Shown here piece after piece: positions 51,401 to 61,098 of a stretch of DNA of 64,000 nucleotides. Made by a program: the position numbers and the translations under genes. How positions within the stretch are numbered: the first letter of the stretch is position 1; each line of letters begins with the position of its first letter. The stretch comes from Sceloporus undulatus (lineage: Eukaryota > Chordata > Lepidosauria > Squamata > Phrynosomatidae), in the NCBI RefSeq assembly GCF_019175285.1, contig NC_056524.1, forward strand, positions 101,508,645 through 101,572,644, in the 5' to 3' direction. A model generated the notes under the pieces. That model had not been told where the DNA came from and did not search any database. It saw only the letters and a list, made by a program, of their open reading frames with translations.

Positions 51401-54400
51401 TTAACGCCGTGCGAACGCTAAGCGTCCGCTATGTCAAGATGGCGGCGCCTGTGTAGAATGGGCACTGCCATTTTGTACGCACTGAGCGTGTACTAGAGTT
51501 AGGGGCATCCAGAAAGGACGCCCCTTTCTAACCCTAGTACGTGCTGAGCACATACTAGGGTGCCCATTTGTAACAGGCCAGTGTTATCAAACAGTATTTT
51601 ATGCCCAGGATGGCTTATAATGTGTTCTGCTACTGCTGATTTTTCCGACTGACTCAGTCTGCTGTGCTTCTCATGTTACTTGATTCGTGTTTGTACACTG
51701 CATTTGGTGGTCCCTATGTAGACTTGTCCACAACTGCATGGAATGCGGTAAACTCCTGCGGCTGTGAGAAGGTCCCTCTTGTCCTTCACTGAGTGAAGCA
51801 TTTGCTGGATTTTCTTGGTTGGTTTGTAAACCATTTGGAAGTTATGTTTCCTCACCAGTTTCCCTTTTCTGTCTGTGACTCCTTTGATGTATGGAGTCAC
51901 ATGGCCACATAGCCCAAAACCCCCCACAAAAAATAAATAACTTGGTTTTGTCTCTAAGACATGCAGGGGTAGAATTAGAACAATTGCTTTCATCACCTAA
52001 AGACAATCTCAGTTCTAGTTCAAAACACTAATTTGAATAGCAAATGCAATTCGGGTATATCTAGTTCTGGAAACAAGTTACACCAGATACTCATAGGCAG
52101 CATAAGTCGCTATTAAGAAACTTATTCAGGCCAATTTGCATTTATAGACAAGAAGATACAAATGTTGCTATACAACATTTCATTTATCCATTCATTTAAT
52201 ATTTGCTTATTATCAAACATCTTTCACAGACAGAAATAAGAGAATCATCACTAATAATTACCTGGTTTCTATAATGTGATCCAGTATAGAGGAAGCGTTG
52301 TATATAAAAAAATATAAGCCATGCTAAAGATATAATCATCATGGTGATAAATGCAATTGCTACGAACACAACTGACTGTCCACTGATATATTCTTGTACA
52401 TGTTGTTTACCAACACCAATAGTCATTTTCACTGGAATTCCTCTTCGCACTGGCTCCAAGATCTCCATTCCTTTTGGGTACCCAACCATAATTACAACTG
52501 TATTGCCAGTACCTGTAGGAGGAGGAAAAAAACAGACATCAAATGGGCGCTTTTTTAACAAAAGAATAAAATCCAAGCCACTTTACATAGTTAAGTAATT
52601 AAGAGCTAGGCCAGGGCCTAAAGACACTGATCCTGGAAGCTACTTGGATGGGACACTGCCAATGAATACCAAGTGCTGTACAGTAGGCTATATTTCAGAG
52701 GAAGGAACTGGTAAAATCACCTCTAAGTATTCCTTGCCTAAAAAAAAATCCTATGAAATTCCCGGAGTCTCCATAAATTGACAAGCAACATGAACACACA
52801 CACACACACACACACACACAAATAAATGAGCTGCTCTTGCTTATTTCTCCTCTTAAGATCTCTTGATCCTAAGTATGTGGCTAGGAGAAAAGGAAGGAAT
52901 AGGAGAAGACAAGTAAATATTCCTTCAAGAACTGTCACTCTCTTCCACTTCAATGAAGAGGGCAAAACCCCTTTCAACTCCTTTTTTAAAAAATACTTAG
53001 AAAATAAGAGTCTTTGCACTCTAAAAAGTATTCAACACATTGGCTGGCATCCTGTTGGTTAGTCCCAACTAGAGTATAGCCATTCAGTCAATGTTGGATC
53101 AACATGTAGATAAATCTCAGTTGGTATATTCTAGTCAAGATTTAGGCCATTGTCTCTTGATAGCCAGCACAACATAAATGATTTGAGCACTGGGTTCTGG
53201 TGATCAAGGTTTGGTTCCTTGCTTGGACATGGAAACCCACTGGCAATCTTGGGAGAGTCACACACTCTCAGCCCCAGAATATTCCAAGATAGGATTGCCT
53301 TAAGGTCACTATAAATCAGAAATTTATTTATTTATTATTTGATTTGAAGGCACACAACCACCACTTCATTCTCCTCTACAGAATCAACCACCTGATTATC
53401 ATTTCATGAGCTTTCTGCTATTTGAGGATTAGCAGGACTTCTACACACTTGATTTGTCTGACATAAAAATTCTGATTAGAAAATGTCTTGATTTTTTCCC
53501 TTTGATAAGCAACTTTTTGTCTACTAAATCTTGGTTATGTTATTTTGCAGTTATTCTGGAACATCAAACAAGAACATTCAAAATAAGATCCTTAAGTACA
53601 TGATAATTATATTCAATATAATAATCTAAAATTTAATATCATATACAGTCGGCCCTCTGTATCCACAGATTCAACTATCTATGGTGTAAAAATATTTTTA
53701 AAACCCCAAAAAACAAACTCTGATTTTGCCATTTTATATAAGGATCACCATTTCATTACTCCATTGTATATAATGGAACTTAAACATCTATCGATTTTGG
53801 TATCCCCAGGAAGAAATTTGGATATACCTTCTTCTTGCATTTTTCATATTCTGACAACATGCCAAGAAATTGAAAAAGAGCAAGATCGTACAGTACAACC
53901 CTATTGCAAGTGAACAAATAAGAATATTCTCTTTATATATTAAATACAAACTTGATAATATTCTGGAGCTTTGGTTTACCAGTTGTTCATTTTATTTTGG
54001 CAGATTGGACAGTTGCAAACACCAGAATTTAAATACCTGTGTATTATTATTCTGGAAGAAGTTCTGTATTTAAGAATTCTGTGAGCATAAAATATCAGTA
54101 TGCAAAGATCTCGTAGCAAAATTGAGACTAATTGTGAAAAAGCTGTAGCATAAGCTTTTGTAGACTTATGAAAGTTTATGCTACAACCTCTTTTGCACAA
54201 TTAGTCTCAATTGTGCTATGAGATCCCTTTGTATACAGTACTGATATTCCAGACTAACACAGCTATATCTCTGAATAAAATATCTAAGTTAAAGATGCAC
54301 TGACCTAGTAAGGAAATACAAGTTTTATGTTTTGTTGTCATACTCATTAACATATACACCAAAGATTACCCTTCAACAAGATTATAATTGAGAGATTTTG

Positions 54401-57400
54401 CATGTTTTTTTTAAAATTAAGACAAAGTGATATAGCCTATTATTCAACAGCAGTTCCTCCAGCCTATGTCCTATTAGTTTCTTTCTATTTCCAAACATAC
54501 AGTGCTGTGGTTTGAGAACCCTGCACTTCACAGACCTCTTTCATTTCTATAGGAATCCATATAGAATTACAAGAATGTGCATTTTACTTGGAGACAGAAG
54601 AGATGGGGATATGGGTGTTCATACACTCTCTTCGTGGGAATTTGGACTTGTGAGTATGGCTGGACAACTGTCATATCTGCAAATTCACATGTTCATCCAA
54701 GTACCAAAGCATGCACAATAAAGTGATATAATAATAATAATAATAATAATAATAAATGTTATTTCTATTTCCCGCCTCTCCCTGCGGATCGAGGCGGGAT
54801 TACAACAAACAAATTATTTCAGCAATAAAAACATATCAAATACATTCAATAAAAACAATAACACTTGAGGCGAAGCACCAAAATCAGTGTGTATAGAGCC
54901 CTTGTACTGTCTATTCTCCTCTATGGGTCTGAAACATGGGTCACCTATCGCCAACACCTACGACTCCTCGAAGGCTTTCACCAGCACTGTTTATGCACAA
55001 TTCTAAATATACACTGGACTGACTATGTGACAAATGTTGCTGTCCTTGAGCAAGCAGGGATCACTAGCATTGAGGCCAAGCTATTGAGGATGCAGCTGCA
55101 CTGGGCAGGACATGTTTCTAGGATGAAGGACCATCACCTCCCAAAAATAGTATTCTATGGTGAACTCGCCACGGTCAGCATAAGAGAGGCGCCCCAAAGA
55201 AGAGATATAAGGACTCCCTGAAACAACATCTCAGGCTTGGCCAAATCGATCACCAACAATGGTCCGCCCTGGCCTCGCACTGGGAGGCATGGAGACACAC
55301 TATCCACGATGCTGCAGCCTTTTTTGAAAACTCATGCCGAATGAGTCTCGAAGAGAAATGACAACGCAGAAAGAAATACAACTTGGAAACATCACCCAAG
55401 GAGACTTTTTGCTGTGCTTTATGCAACCGGACATGTTTATCTCGGATTGGCCTTTTTAGTCATCAATGCACTTGTAGAAAGCGTGCGATGAGTCCTTCCT
55501 GAATCTTTGTTCGCGAAGTAAAGCCAGAGAGACACCTTATAAACATAGTCTGAAGGTAATTTCATACACAATTTTGTGCATGAAAACCAAGTTTGTGTAT
55601 ACTGAACCATCAGAAAGCAAAGGTGTCACTATCTCAGCCACCCATATGGACACTTTTGGAATATTTTGGATTGCGAATTCCTGATAAAGAAGTCTCAACC
55701 TGTAGCATCATTCCAATAAATTAAACAAGCCACTTATTTCCTCAGCTATTATAAAGTCCTACAGCATCATCCTTTTATTAAGGCTGCAGGTCTACAGGAT
55801 CCAGAAGATCAATTTCTTTGCTCTTCATACATTTCCTCTCCTTTCTTTGTCACACACGTAATAAACATAATCAGGCCTCACCAAAAAGCATGCTGCTACT
55901 GTACTCAGTAATTCTCCTTTTCCCAAATTTTGGTCAAATGATCCCTTAATAAGACGTTTGCTGCGCCTCACCTTAGAACATGCTCCTGTTTATGTATCTC
56001 ACAAATAAGGTACTTGCCTGTTTGGTGATTTTTAGTTCTTCTCCCTCTATAATTAGGATGGTGATACAATAAGAAGCTAATAAAATTATGCATGGTGTGT
56101 CAAAACATGTTTTTCCTCACTCAGGCATTGTAACAACATGGGGTCATCTAGAAAAGTTAAATAGCATACGATTCAGGGCAAGAAGATGGAAGTAATTTTG
56201 GTTAAATCCAATTGCAAGTTATTATTATTATTAACCTTTATTTATGAAGCGCTGTAAATTTACACAGCGCTGTACATGCAATCATTTTAGTTAACAGATA
56301 CACTGAATCAACAGAACTTATATGTTAGTCCCCCAAGTTCATGCTGATTCCAACATTGTACTAACAATGGAGTTTATCACTTATTCCAGCGGTACTCAAA
56401 ATTTGTTGCCCTTGGGACCCCATCCACATGTGGACGTCATGCCCTTGCACTCAGCGTAGTATATGAATAAAAATATTTTGTTAGCATATACGTATCTTCA
56501 TTTGCGGGAGCCACTGTGGCACAATGGTTTGTGTGTTGGACTTCAACTCTGGAGACCAGGGTTCGATTCCCAGCTTGGCCATGGAAACCCATTGCCTGAC
56601 CTTGGGCAAGTCACATGCTCTCAGCCTCAGGGGAAGGCAAGAGCAAACCTCCTCTGAACAACTCTTGTCAAGAAAACCCCATTACAGGTTTGGCATAAGT
56701 CAGAAAGGACTTGAAGGCACACAGCAACAACAAAATTTTTTCATTCGCACATTCAGGTATACTGATTTTTTATTCAAGTTAGATCAGTTTTATTTAAATA
56801 AATTGAATGTTCAACTCAACACATGTGTACATAATACACATTAAAAAGTTTGGGAAGCGGAGGAGAAGAAATCAGAGCCTCTAAGCCTTGTGTCCCCCTT
56901 GAGCAAACCTTGCACCCCCGTTGGGGGTTATGCCCCACTATCTGAGAACCACTGCTTTATTCAGTAACATATAGTTAATTTATGGAATTCATCATAAGAT
57001 GTAGTAATGCCGTTTAAAGGCCGCGCCAGCGATACGTGCGGTGGAAGGAGCTCTGAAATGGAGCTCCTTTCGGCGCCGCTGAAAGGGCGCCAAAAGTACC
57101 AAGACGTAACAGCTGCGCCACGCCGTTTGGACACGATGCGGCCGTTACGTAAAAATGGCGACGTCCGTGTGTACAGGGTGCCGCCATTTAGACGCCCCCA
57201 TCACATGCTAGGGGTGAGGCTGATATGGACGCTGTGTCCTCAGCCAACCCCTAGCACATGACGGGGGCAGCGCAAAAGCCCATTTAAATTGGGCCAATAT
57301 TAGCTTATTGGCTCTGAAGGAAAGACAGAACAAAACTGAAATAAAAACAATCAATGTAGGCTTCTGCTTTGATTCATCATGACTCCTCATTCATACATAC

Positions 57401-60012
57401 ATAAGTCAATGCACTCCACATGTGCAACCAGACATGAGGCACCTTTAGTTTAGTATTAAGGTCTGCTCTGTTGTTACATGCAGGGGTAAGTTTTTGAGCT
57501 AGCTAAAACGGACAATAAAACTGATTCAGAACCAGCATGGTCTAGTGGTTTGAGCACTGGACTAGGACTTTGGATGCCAGGGTTCAAATCCCAGCTGGAC
57601 CATGTAAACCCACTGGGTGATCTTGGACAAAACACACATTCTCAGCCTCAGAGGAGGGCAAGGGCAAACCCCCTCTGAAGAAATTTGCCAAGAAAATCCC
57701 ATGATAGGTTTGCCCTTAGGGTCGCCGTAACTGTGTGTGTGTGGGGGGGGGGGTGACTTGAAAGCACACCACCAACATCACTACAATAACAGTAGTCTAC
57801 ACTGCTTCTGACTACTCCCTGTAACTTGTTTTGTTTTGTTCAAAAACCAAACCCTACAATTAGTGCAACAGGGAGGAGGCTGAATTACGTTTTTCTCCTG
57901 GAGAGATTATCTGTTTTGTCTTTTGTTTTTATGTAAGAAACATATTCAACTTTGGCATCCCTCAATTTCAGTGTGTAGCAATGTTAGGTAAAGAACATAT
58001 ATAAACCCCACATCAACATACTCCCAGATTAAGTGTCCACACCAATGCAGCCATAGTTTACATATGATTTCAATATATGCCTCTCACCATAGTCTAGCCA
58101 AACACTCCATTTCCTTCACTATCTCATGGATGAATATGCTCTCTCCATCCCTGCCATTTACCGATCAATCCCGCCTCTCAGGCTGGAAACCACCCCCTTA
58201 TATTTCCGTTCATCCATTCCCGTCACTGGGTGCATCTACATTGTAGAAATAGTGCAGTCTGGCATGCCTTTAAATGTCATGCCTCCATTTTATGGAACCC
58301 TGGGATCTGTAGTTTTGCAAGGCACTAGTAGTCTTTGGCAGAGAAGGAAAAAGACCTTGTCAAACGGATTCCCTAGGATGGAGCCCCAGCGCTTAGAGTT
58401 TTGTTATTGCGGTGTGCCTTCAAGTCATTTCCCATTTATGGAGGTTCTTAAGGCGATCCTATAATGGGGTTTGTCTTGGCAAGTTTTTCAAAGGGGGTTT
58501 CTTTCTCCTTGCCATCCTGAGGCTGAGAGAGTGTGACTTTGTCTATGGTCATCCAATGGGTTTCCCTGGCTGAGTCAGACATATATATATGCCATTGGTA
58601 TGTGAGGATGTCAATTCAAATTACAAATCCTTTGTGTATGGAAATGAAGTTGCAGGCCCAATTTGAACCATGGATGGTTGTTAGTACACAAAGACATAAA
58701 AAACTGGTCTCTGTGCGTGGAGATGAAGGGGCAGAGCCAGTTTTGCAATGGGACTAGCCTGTGGTGAATGTAGGGCACCCGCATGAGGATGGGGTTAGGT
58801 GGTGTTGAAGTGTGTGTAGTGAGGAAGGGAAACCATCCTCTTTGTTCAATCCAATGTTGAGGGACTACAGTTTGTGGATGAATTCCAATCCTGCTGTTTC
58901 TTCTTCCAAACCACCTTTGTAGTTCTTTTGTTCAAGGACTGTTCTTCTGAGGCCTGGGATGGAGAGCCCAGGGAGAATGAAATGCTCTGCCACTGGGTTT
59001 TGTGTACTGTATTGCCATTCCTAATGTCTGATTTATGTCCATTTCTCCTCTGGCCCAGGGACTGGCCTGTCTGCCCAATACAGAGTGCCGAAGGGTATTG
59101 CTGACACTGTATAGCATAGATCACATTGGAGGATGAGCACATGAAGGCCCCCCTAATATCACCCACAATATGAGCTTCATCTCCATACACACAGACCAGT
59201 TTCCTAGGCCTTTGTGCCCTTTGTTAAAAACTGGACCTGCAACTTCATTTCCAGATACAGAGGATTTGTAATTTGAATCGACATCCTCACATACCAACAG
59301 CATCTATGTGTCTGTCTCTGGCTTCCACTCCACTAAATGCATCTGAGGAAGTGGAGTGAAGCCTAGGAAAGCTCCTGCTGCCAACTTCTTTCTTTCTGCA
59401 GACTAACACGGCTATATCTTTGAATAACAACAACAATAGTAGTTTTGGACCCAGGAATCCGTTGGGGGCGGACGAGTCACGCTCTCTCAGCTTCAGAGGG
59501 ACCCAATGGGCCAAGGAAGCCCGAGGGCCGGGTGACCATACAACGAAGCCATCCCCCCAAAGACGCCACTGACCGAAGTGGGGCATGGTGAAGGTGGAGT
59601 TCCCGAAGCGGGGCTCGTTGTAGACGACGACGGCGGCGGCCCTCTTCCTGGCGGCGTTGGCCACCTTCTCCTTGAGGCTGCAGCCGCCCAGGGCCACCAG
59701 GGCGATCCAGGCGGAGGAGGAGGCGGAGGCGGGCCGGGGTCCGGGCACCTGGTACTCGGCTCCCGGGGCGCATCCCTCCATGGCCCTGAGGGCCCCTCCT
59801 CGGGGGATGCCCACCAGGCCCTGGGCGTTGGCTTTGGGCGACCCTTCCCCGTAGCGCCCGCTCTCGGCGCTGCCCCAGACGGTGCGGTTGGTGCTGGGCT
59901 CCGTGTAGACGGTGCTCACCCAGGCCGTGTACCAGACCAGCGAGCGGGCCTCCCGGGGGCTCCCCAGCGCCAGCACCGGCAGCAGCAGCCGCCACGACGC
60001 CAGGCTCCCCAT
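42429..60012 (-). CDS. RNF149: RNF149, complete: PA-TM-RING E3 ubiquitin ligase
   Basis: Seven minus-strand coding exons join in frame: 59574-60012, 52262-52512, 49137-49205, 46612-46694, 45304-45400, 43879-44074 and 42429-42484, giving 396 residues (human about 400). Residues 1 to about 24 form a hydrophobic signal peptide. A protease-associated (PA) domain follows, with N-glycosylation sequons such as N42-R-T. The transmembrane helix is at about 193-217 ([20 protein letters not shown]). The RING-H2 finger has ligands C262, C265, C280, H282, H285, C288, C299 and C302. The C-terminal tail is Ser/Glu-rich. Such PA-TM-RING proteins sit in endomembranes, present the RING to the cytosol and ubiquitinate membrane or associated targets. 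IISLAWLIF and [18 protein letters not shown] match RNF149 better than RNF13, RNF128, RNF130 or RNF150, and the CNOT11 neighbour supports this. Confidence 0.95.
42889..43223. mobile_element. hAT-type element with perfect 8-bp target duplication
   Basis: CTTAAAAC occurs at 42881-42888 and 43224-43231. The ends CAGGGGTAGGCAA and TTGCCTACCCCTG are perfectly inverted over 13 bases. The interior has GGTCCACGGGCCGGATGCGG. It lies in RNF149 intron 6 and is too short for a transposase. Confidence 0.92.
43363..43630. mobile_element. GC-rich MITE-like element in RNF149 intron 6
   Basis: Ends GAGGGCATGCAGGTGGACCC and GGGCCATTTAT-free GCCCGCCTGTTTCAGGCC are partly inverted; the interior is CpG-rich. It resembles the elements at 16498 and 27100 in build. 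Confidence 0.4.
43879..44074 (-). CDS. RNF149: RNF149 coding exon 6
   Basis: It encodes the acidic Ser-rich tail [17 protein letters not shown] through [10 protein letters not shown]. The ETTALL end parallels human ENTALLEAG. Donor G|GTAAGT; acceptor TTTAAAG. Confidence 0.9.
44508..44740. mobile_element. long foldback element, ACAGACAGGCCAAAAT family
   Basis: It follows a G-run and has CAGACAGGCCAAAATAAAAG at the left and TTTTGGCCTGTCTGTCTGGG at the right, with GTATGCTGTTTAAATGAACA inside. Confidence 0.75.
45304..45400 (-). CDS. RNF149: RNF149 coding exon 5 (RING, second half)
   Basis: It encodes [20 protein letters not shown] then [12 protein letters not shown] with acceptor TTTTCAG and donor GG|GTATGT. 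It supplies the remaining five zinc ligands. Confidence 0.95.
46612..46694 (-). CDS. RNF149: RNF149 coding exon 4 (RING, first half)
   Basis: It encodes [20 protein letters not shown] then TVRILPC and two bases of a lysine codon, with acceptor TTTTTAAG and donor AA|GTAAGC. The first three zinc ligands are here. Confidence 0.94.
46794..46991. mobile_element. Tigger-like short DNA element
   Basis: It runs from TATAGTGCGCCTGTG to GGGCAGACTGTA, TA-flanked, with CATGGGGCTTGAGCATATGC inside. It lies 100 bases upstream of exon 4 in RNF149 intron 3. Confidence 0.65.
47876..48232. mobile_element. GC-rich hairpin element, CTAGGGTTAGG family, copy 1
   Basis: It contains TTCTAGGGTTAGG and its inverse CCTAACCCTAG separated by about 30 bases, plus a GTTACGTAA word and GC-rich stems. 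Related copies lie at 51224-51578 and 57001-57293. Confidence 0.5.
49137..49205 (-). CDS. RNF149: RNF149 coding exon 3
   Basis: A 23-codon exon encodes [20 protein letters not shown] then EDK, bounded by TTAAG and GTAATT. It corresponds to human SHRKETKKVIGQLLLHTVK. Confidence 0.9.
50369..50560. mobile_element. copy of the CTGCAGAAATAATCC foldback family
   Basis: CTACACTGTAATAATAATGC opens it and AATCCCAGGATTCCATAGGA lies near the right end. Confidence 0.55.
50745..51960 (-). mobile_element. Penelope-like retroelement fossil with GIY-YIG region
   Basis: The minus strand near 51690-51930 reads [19 protein letters not shown], a clear GIY-YIG endonuclease signature preceded by FKP/YKP-like and LLHSVKD-like words of Penelope-like elements. 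The outer ends carry inverted TTTTGGGCTATGTGGCCATG words. A CA microsatellite (50874-50899) and a GC-rich element (51224-51578) lie inside. It is broken and partial. Confidence 0.7.
51224..51578. mobile_element. GC-rich hairpin element, CTAGGGTTAGG family, copy 2
   Basis: CAGTG occurs at 51219-51223 and 51579-51583, a probable 5-bp target duplication. The ends GCGCTTTACA and TGTAACAGGC are partly inverted. Interior stems include GCTGCGTGGAGGAG with its complement, and ACTAGAGTTAGGGGC with GCCCCTTTCTAACCCTAGT. Confidence 0.65.
52262..52512 (-). CDS. RNF149: RNF149 coding exon 2
   Basis: The acceptor is TCCTACAG and the donor is CAG|GTAATT. It encodes the end of the PA domain ([24 protein letters not shown]), the transmembrane helix and [12 protein letters not shown]. 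Confidence 0.95.
52607..52822 (+). mobile_element. 5S-rRNA-derived SINE, diverged
   Basis: GATCCTGGAAGCTACTTGGA, TGGGACACTGCC and CCAAGTGCTGTACAG follow 5S rRNA order. The tail ends in a CA microsatellite (52796-52820). It lies in RNF149 intron 1, 100 bases from exon 2. Confidence 0.65.
53157..53368 (+). mobile_element. Sauria-type SINE
   Basis: GATTTGAGCACTGGGTTCTG head, ATGGAAACCCACTGGCAATC body and GAAGGCACACAACCACCAC end. Confidence 0.75.
53644..53830. mobile_element. Tigger-like element, 3' end unclear
   Basis: It begins TACAGTCGGCCCTCTGTATC, a Tigger-type end. The right end near GGATATACC is not a clean inverse. Confidence 0.6.
54082..54282. mobile_element. foldback repeat, TTAGTCTCAAAGGTGCTACAA family
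   Basis: Arms with GTAGCATAAGCTTTTGTAGA and its complement; ends CAGACTAACACAGCTATATC. Confidence 0.65.
54725..54864 (-). mobile_element. (AAT)n with reversed LINE 3' end
   Basis: AAT repeats then TTTCCCGCCTCTCCCTGCGG and GGCGGGATTACAACAAAC, a reversed CR1/L2-like tail. Confidence 0.55.
54865..55515 (+). mobile_element. non-LTR retrotransposon fragment, C-terminal of ORF2
   Basis: Bases 54865-55221 encode [20 protein letters not shown], then RILNIHW-like, [20 protein letters not shown] and RMKDHHLPK. This is the usual LINE block between reverse transcriptase and the tail. Further on, [19 protein letters not shown] is a C2H2-like finger typical of these proteins, in a different frame. It is 5'-truncated and dead. 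Confidence 0.75.
55541..55704. mobile_element. Tigger/pogo-type element, 3' half
   Basis: It matches the right half of 553-891 (CATAGTCTGAAGGTAATTTC, TGAACCATCAGAAAGCAAAG) and ends CTCAACCTGTA. Its left half is missing and it abuts the LINE fragment. Confidence 0.7.
56221..56300 (-). mobile_element. retroelement 3' end, reversed
   Basis: TTATTATTATTAACC then AAGCGCTGTAAATTTACACA is the reverse of the 231-371 type. Confidence 0.55.
56387..56954. mobile_element. hAT-type element carrying a SINE
   Basis: It begins CAGCGGTACTCAAAATTTG and ends CTATCTGAGAACCACTG; the ends are inverted. Flanks ACTTATTC and CTTTATTC are a worn 8-bp duplication. Confidence 0.65.
56506..56742 (+). mobile_element. 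Sauria-type SINE inside the hAT element
   Basis: GAGCCACTGTGGCACAATGG head to ACACAGCAACAACAAAA. TTCATTTGC before it and TTCATTCGC after it look like a target duplication. Confidence 0.85.
57001..57293. mobile_element. GC-rich hairpin element, CTAGGGTTAGG family, copy 3
   Basis: It shares GTTACGTAAAAATGGCGACG, ACAGGGTGCCGCCATTTAGA and an inverted TGCTAGGGGT...ACCCCTAGCA pair with copies 1 and 2. It is CpG-rich in AT-rich surroundings. Confidence 0.55.
57530..57790 (+). mobile_element. Sauria-type SINE
   Basis: Head AGCATGGTCTAGTGGTTTGA, B-box-like GGGTTCAAATCCC, with a GT/G run inserted before the TGACTTGAAAGCACACCACC end. Confidence 0.8.
58227..58405. mobile_element. copy of the CTGCAGAAATAATCC foldback family
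   Basis: ATCTACATTGTAGAAATAGTGC left end, GGATCTGTAGTTTTGCAAG middle and the ATGGAGCC right half. Confidence 0.55.
58406..58572 (-). mobile_element. Sauria-type SINE, reversed, truncated
   Basis: GGTGTGCCTTCAAGTCATTT to GGGTTTCCCTGGCTGAG; the tRNA-like head is missing. Confidence 0.7.
58580..59330 (-). mobile_element. Penelope-like retroelement fossil, second subfamily
   Basis: On the minus strand 59150-59000 reads [20 protein letters not shown] then [20 protein letters not shown], a GIY-YIG-type region clearly different from that at 51.7 kb. The same family lies at 16100-17760. Broken and partial. Confidence 0.65.
59321..59430. mobile_element. foldback repeat half, TTAGTCTCAAAGGTGCTACAA family
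   Basis: CCACTCCACTAAATGCATCT to CAGACTAACACGGCTATATC. It ends 144 bases from RNF149 exon 1 in intron 1. Confidence 0.6.
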
Positions 60013-60330
60013 CAGGAGAGCAGAGGAGCCGCTCCGCCACCACCACAGTCCCCGGCTCCAGCGACACAGGCCGCCCCACAGGCTCCACTGCGAGAGGACG
60101 CGAGGGAGAAGAAAGGGGGGAGGAGGAGGAGGCCGCTTTTATTGCGACGGCCCCCGGAGGAGGGAGCCCGCCCTCTTGGCCCCTCCTTCCCGCGCAGGCT
60201 GAGAGGCGGCCTTTGCCGCGGAATCCCAAACTCTGGTCCGCCATGTTTGTTTGTTTGCTTGTTTTGGACTACAGCTCCCAGAAGCCTCCGCCATCTTAGT
60301 CAATAGCCTTGCATCCTGGGAGATGGAGTC
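59450..60330. promoter_or_regulatory. RNF149 CpG-island promoter with SBS and YY1-type motifs
   Basis: A CpG-dense region covers coding exon 1 and about 300 bases upstream. Upstream of the ATG lie two motifs like the ZNF143/THAP11 site: ACTACAGCTCCCAGAAGCC at 60268-60286, and an opposite-strand version at 60311-60329. Two YY1-like CCGCCATNTT motifs lie at 60238-60247 and 60288-60297. No TATA box is seen. Confidence 0.6.
59574..60012 (-). CDS. RNF149: RNF149 coding exon 1
   Basis: It encodes residues 1-146: signal peptide [17 protein letters not shown] and most of the PA domain, with [13 protein letters not shown] and [14 protein letters not shown]. It ends in a split glycine before GTCAGT. 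The upstream frame stays open for at least 30 codons without an ATG, so this ATG is chosen. Confidence 0.92.
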
Positions 60331-60382
60331 CAAAGGCCTGAGAGGCCTAGTTTGGGAGTGAGGACAAACAAATGAGCTCTAG

Positions 60383-60645
60383 TGCCAAAATAAGCTACAA
60401 TGCTCAGGATTCCCCAACACTGAGCCGTGGCAGTTAAAGAGGTCGTACACTGGATTATTATCTGTGTACCATCTTGACATCAAAAGAAAAGAAAGAGCTC
60501 AGAATACAACAAACAACACAATGGTCCAAAACACACAGGAGAAATGATCCAGTCTGAAACTACTTTAACTGCCCTGGTGCTGCTAGGGCATCCTGGGAAT
60601 TGTACTTTATTGTGTGGCGCCAGAGCTATCTCTGACAGAAGGCTA
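60383..60645. mobile_element. two half copies of the CTGCAGAAATAATCC foldback family
   Basis: A right half at 60383-60480 (GTGGCAGTTAAAGAGGTC) and a left half at 60541-60645 (GAAATGATCCAGTCTGAAAC). Confidence 0.55.
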
Positions 60646-60649
60646 AAAA

Positions 60650-60893
60650 AATGGAGGACATGACCAAATAACAAAGCTAAAAACACTCACAGGAATATAA
60701 TAAAAATAACAACAGCAATAATAATAATTGTAGAATGAATTAATGAATGAATATTATTTATTATTGTTATTAGAAATATACATTCATGTTTCTTGGTTGT
60801 GCTCAAAACGAAGGACATTTGGGAACTCCTCCTGGACAGAAGGCTGAAATGGAGGACATATCCTGGGAAAGGAGGACCTCTGGTCACCCTGAA
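60650..60893. mobile_element. short DNA element, GGTGACCAGATGTCC family
   Basis: GGAGGACATGACCAAATAAC at the left and GGACCTCTGGTCACCCTG at the right, inverted ends. Confidence 0.5.
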
Positions 60894-60904
60894 CATATCT
60901 CCCT

Positions 60905-61046
60905 GATGAAGAAGGTTGAATGATTCACAAAACTACAAAGTCTAGGATTCCATAGCATGGAGTCATGGCAGTTAAAGTGGTGTCAAACTGTACTGTTGGT
61001 GCAGTGCAGATGCAGCCAGAGACCTAAGATGTATATACACTGCAGA

Positions 61047-61098
<52 letters not shown>

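Noticed and set aside
59477-60306. Long overlapping frames of 240-255 codons over RNF149 exon 1
   Set aside because: CpG-island shadows in other frames; only the frame from 60012 gives signal peptide and PA-domain words and joins in phase with exon 2.
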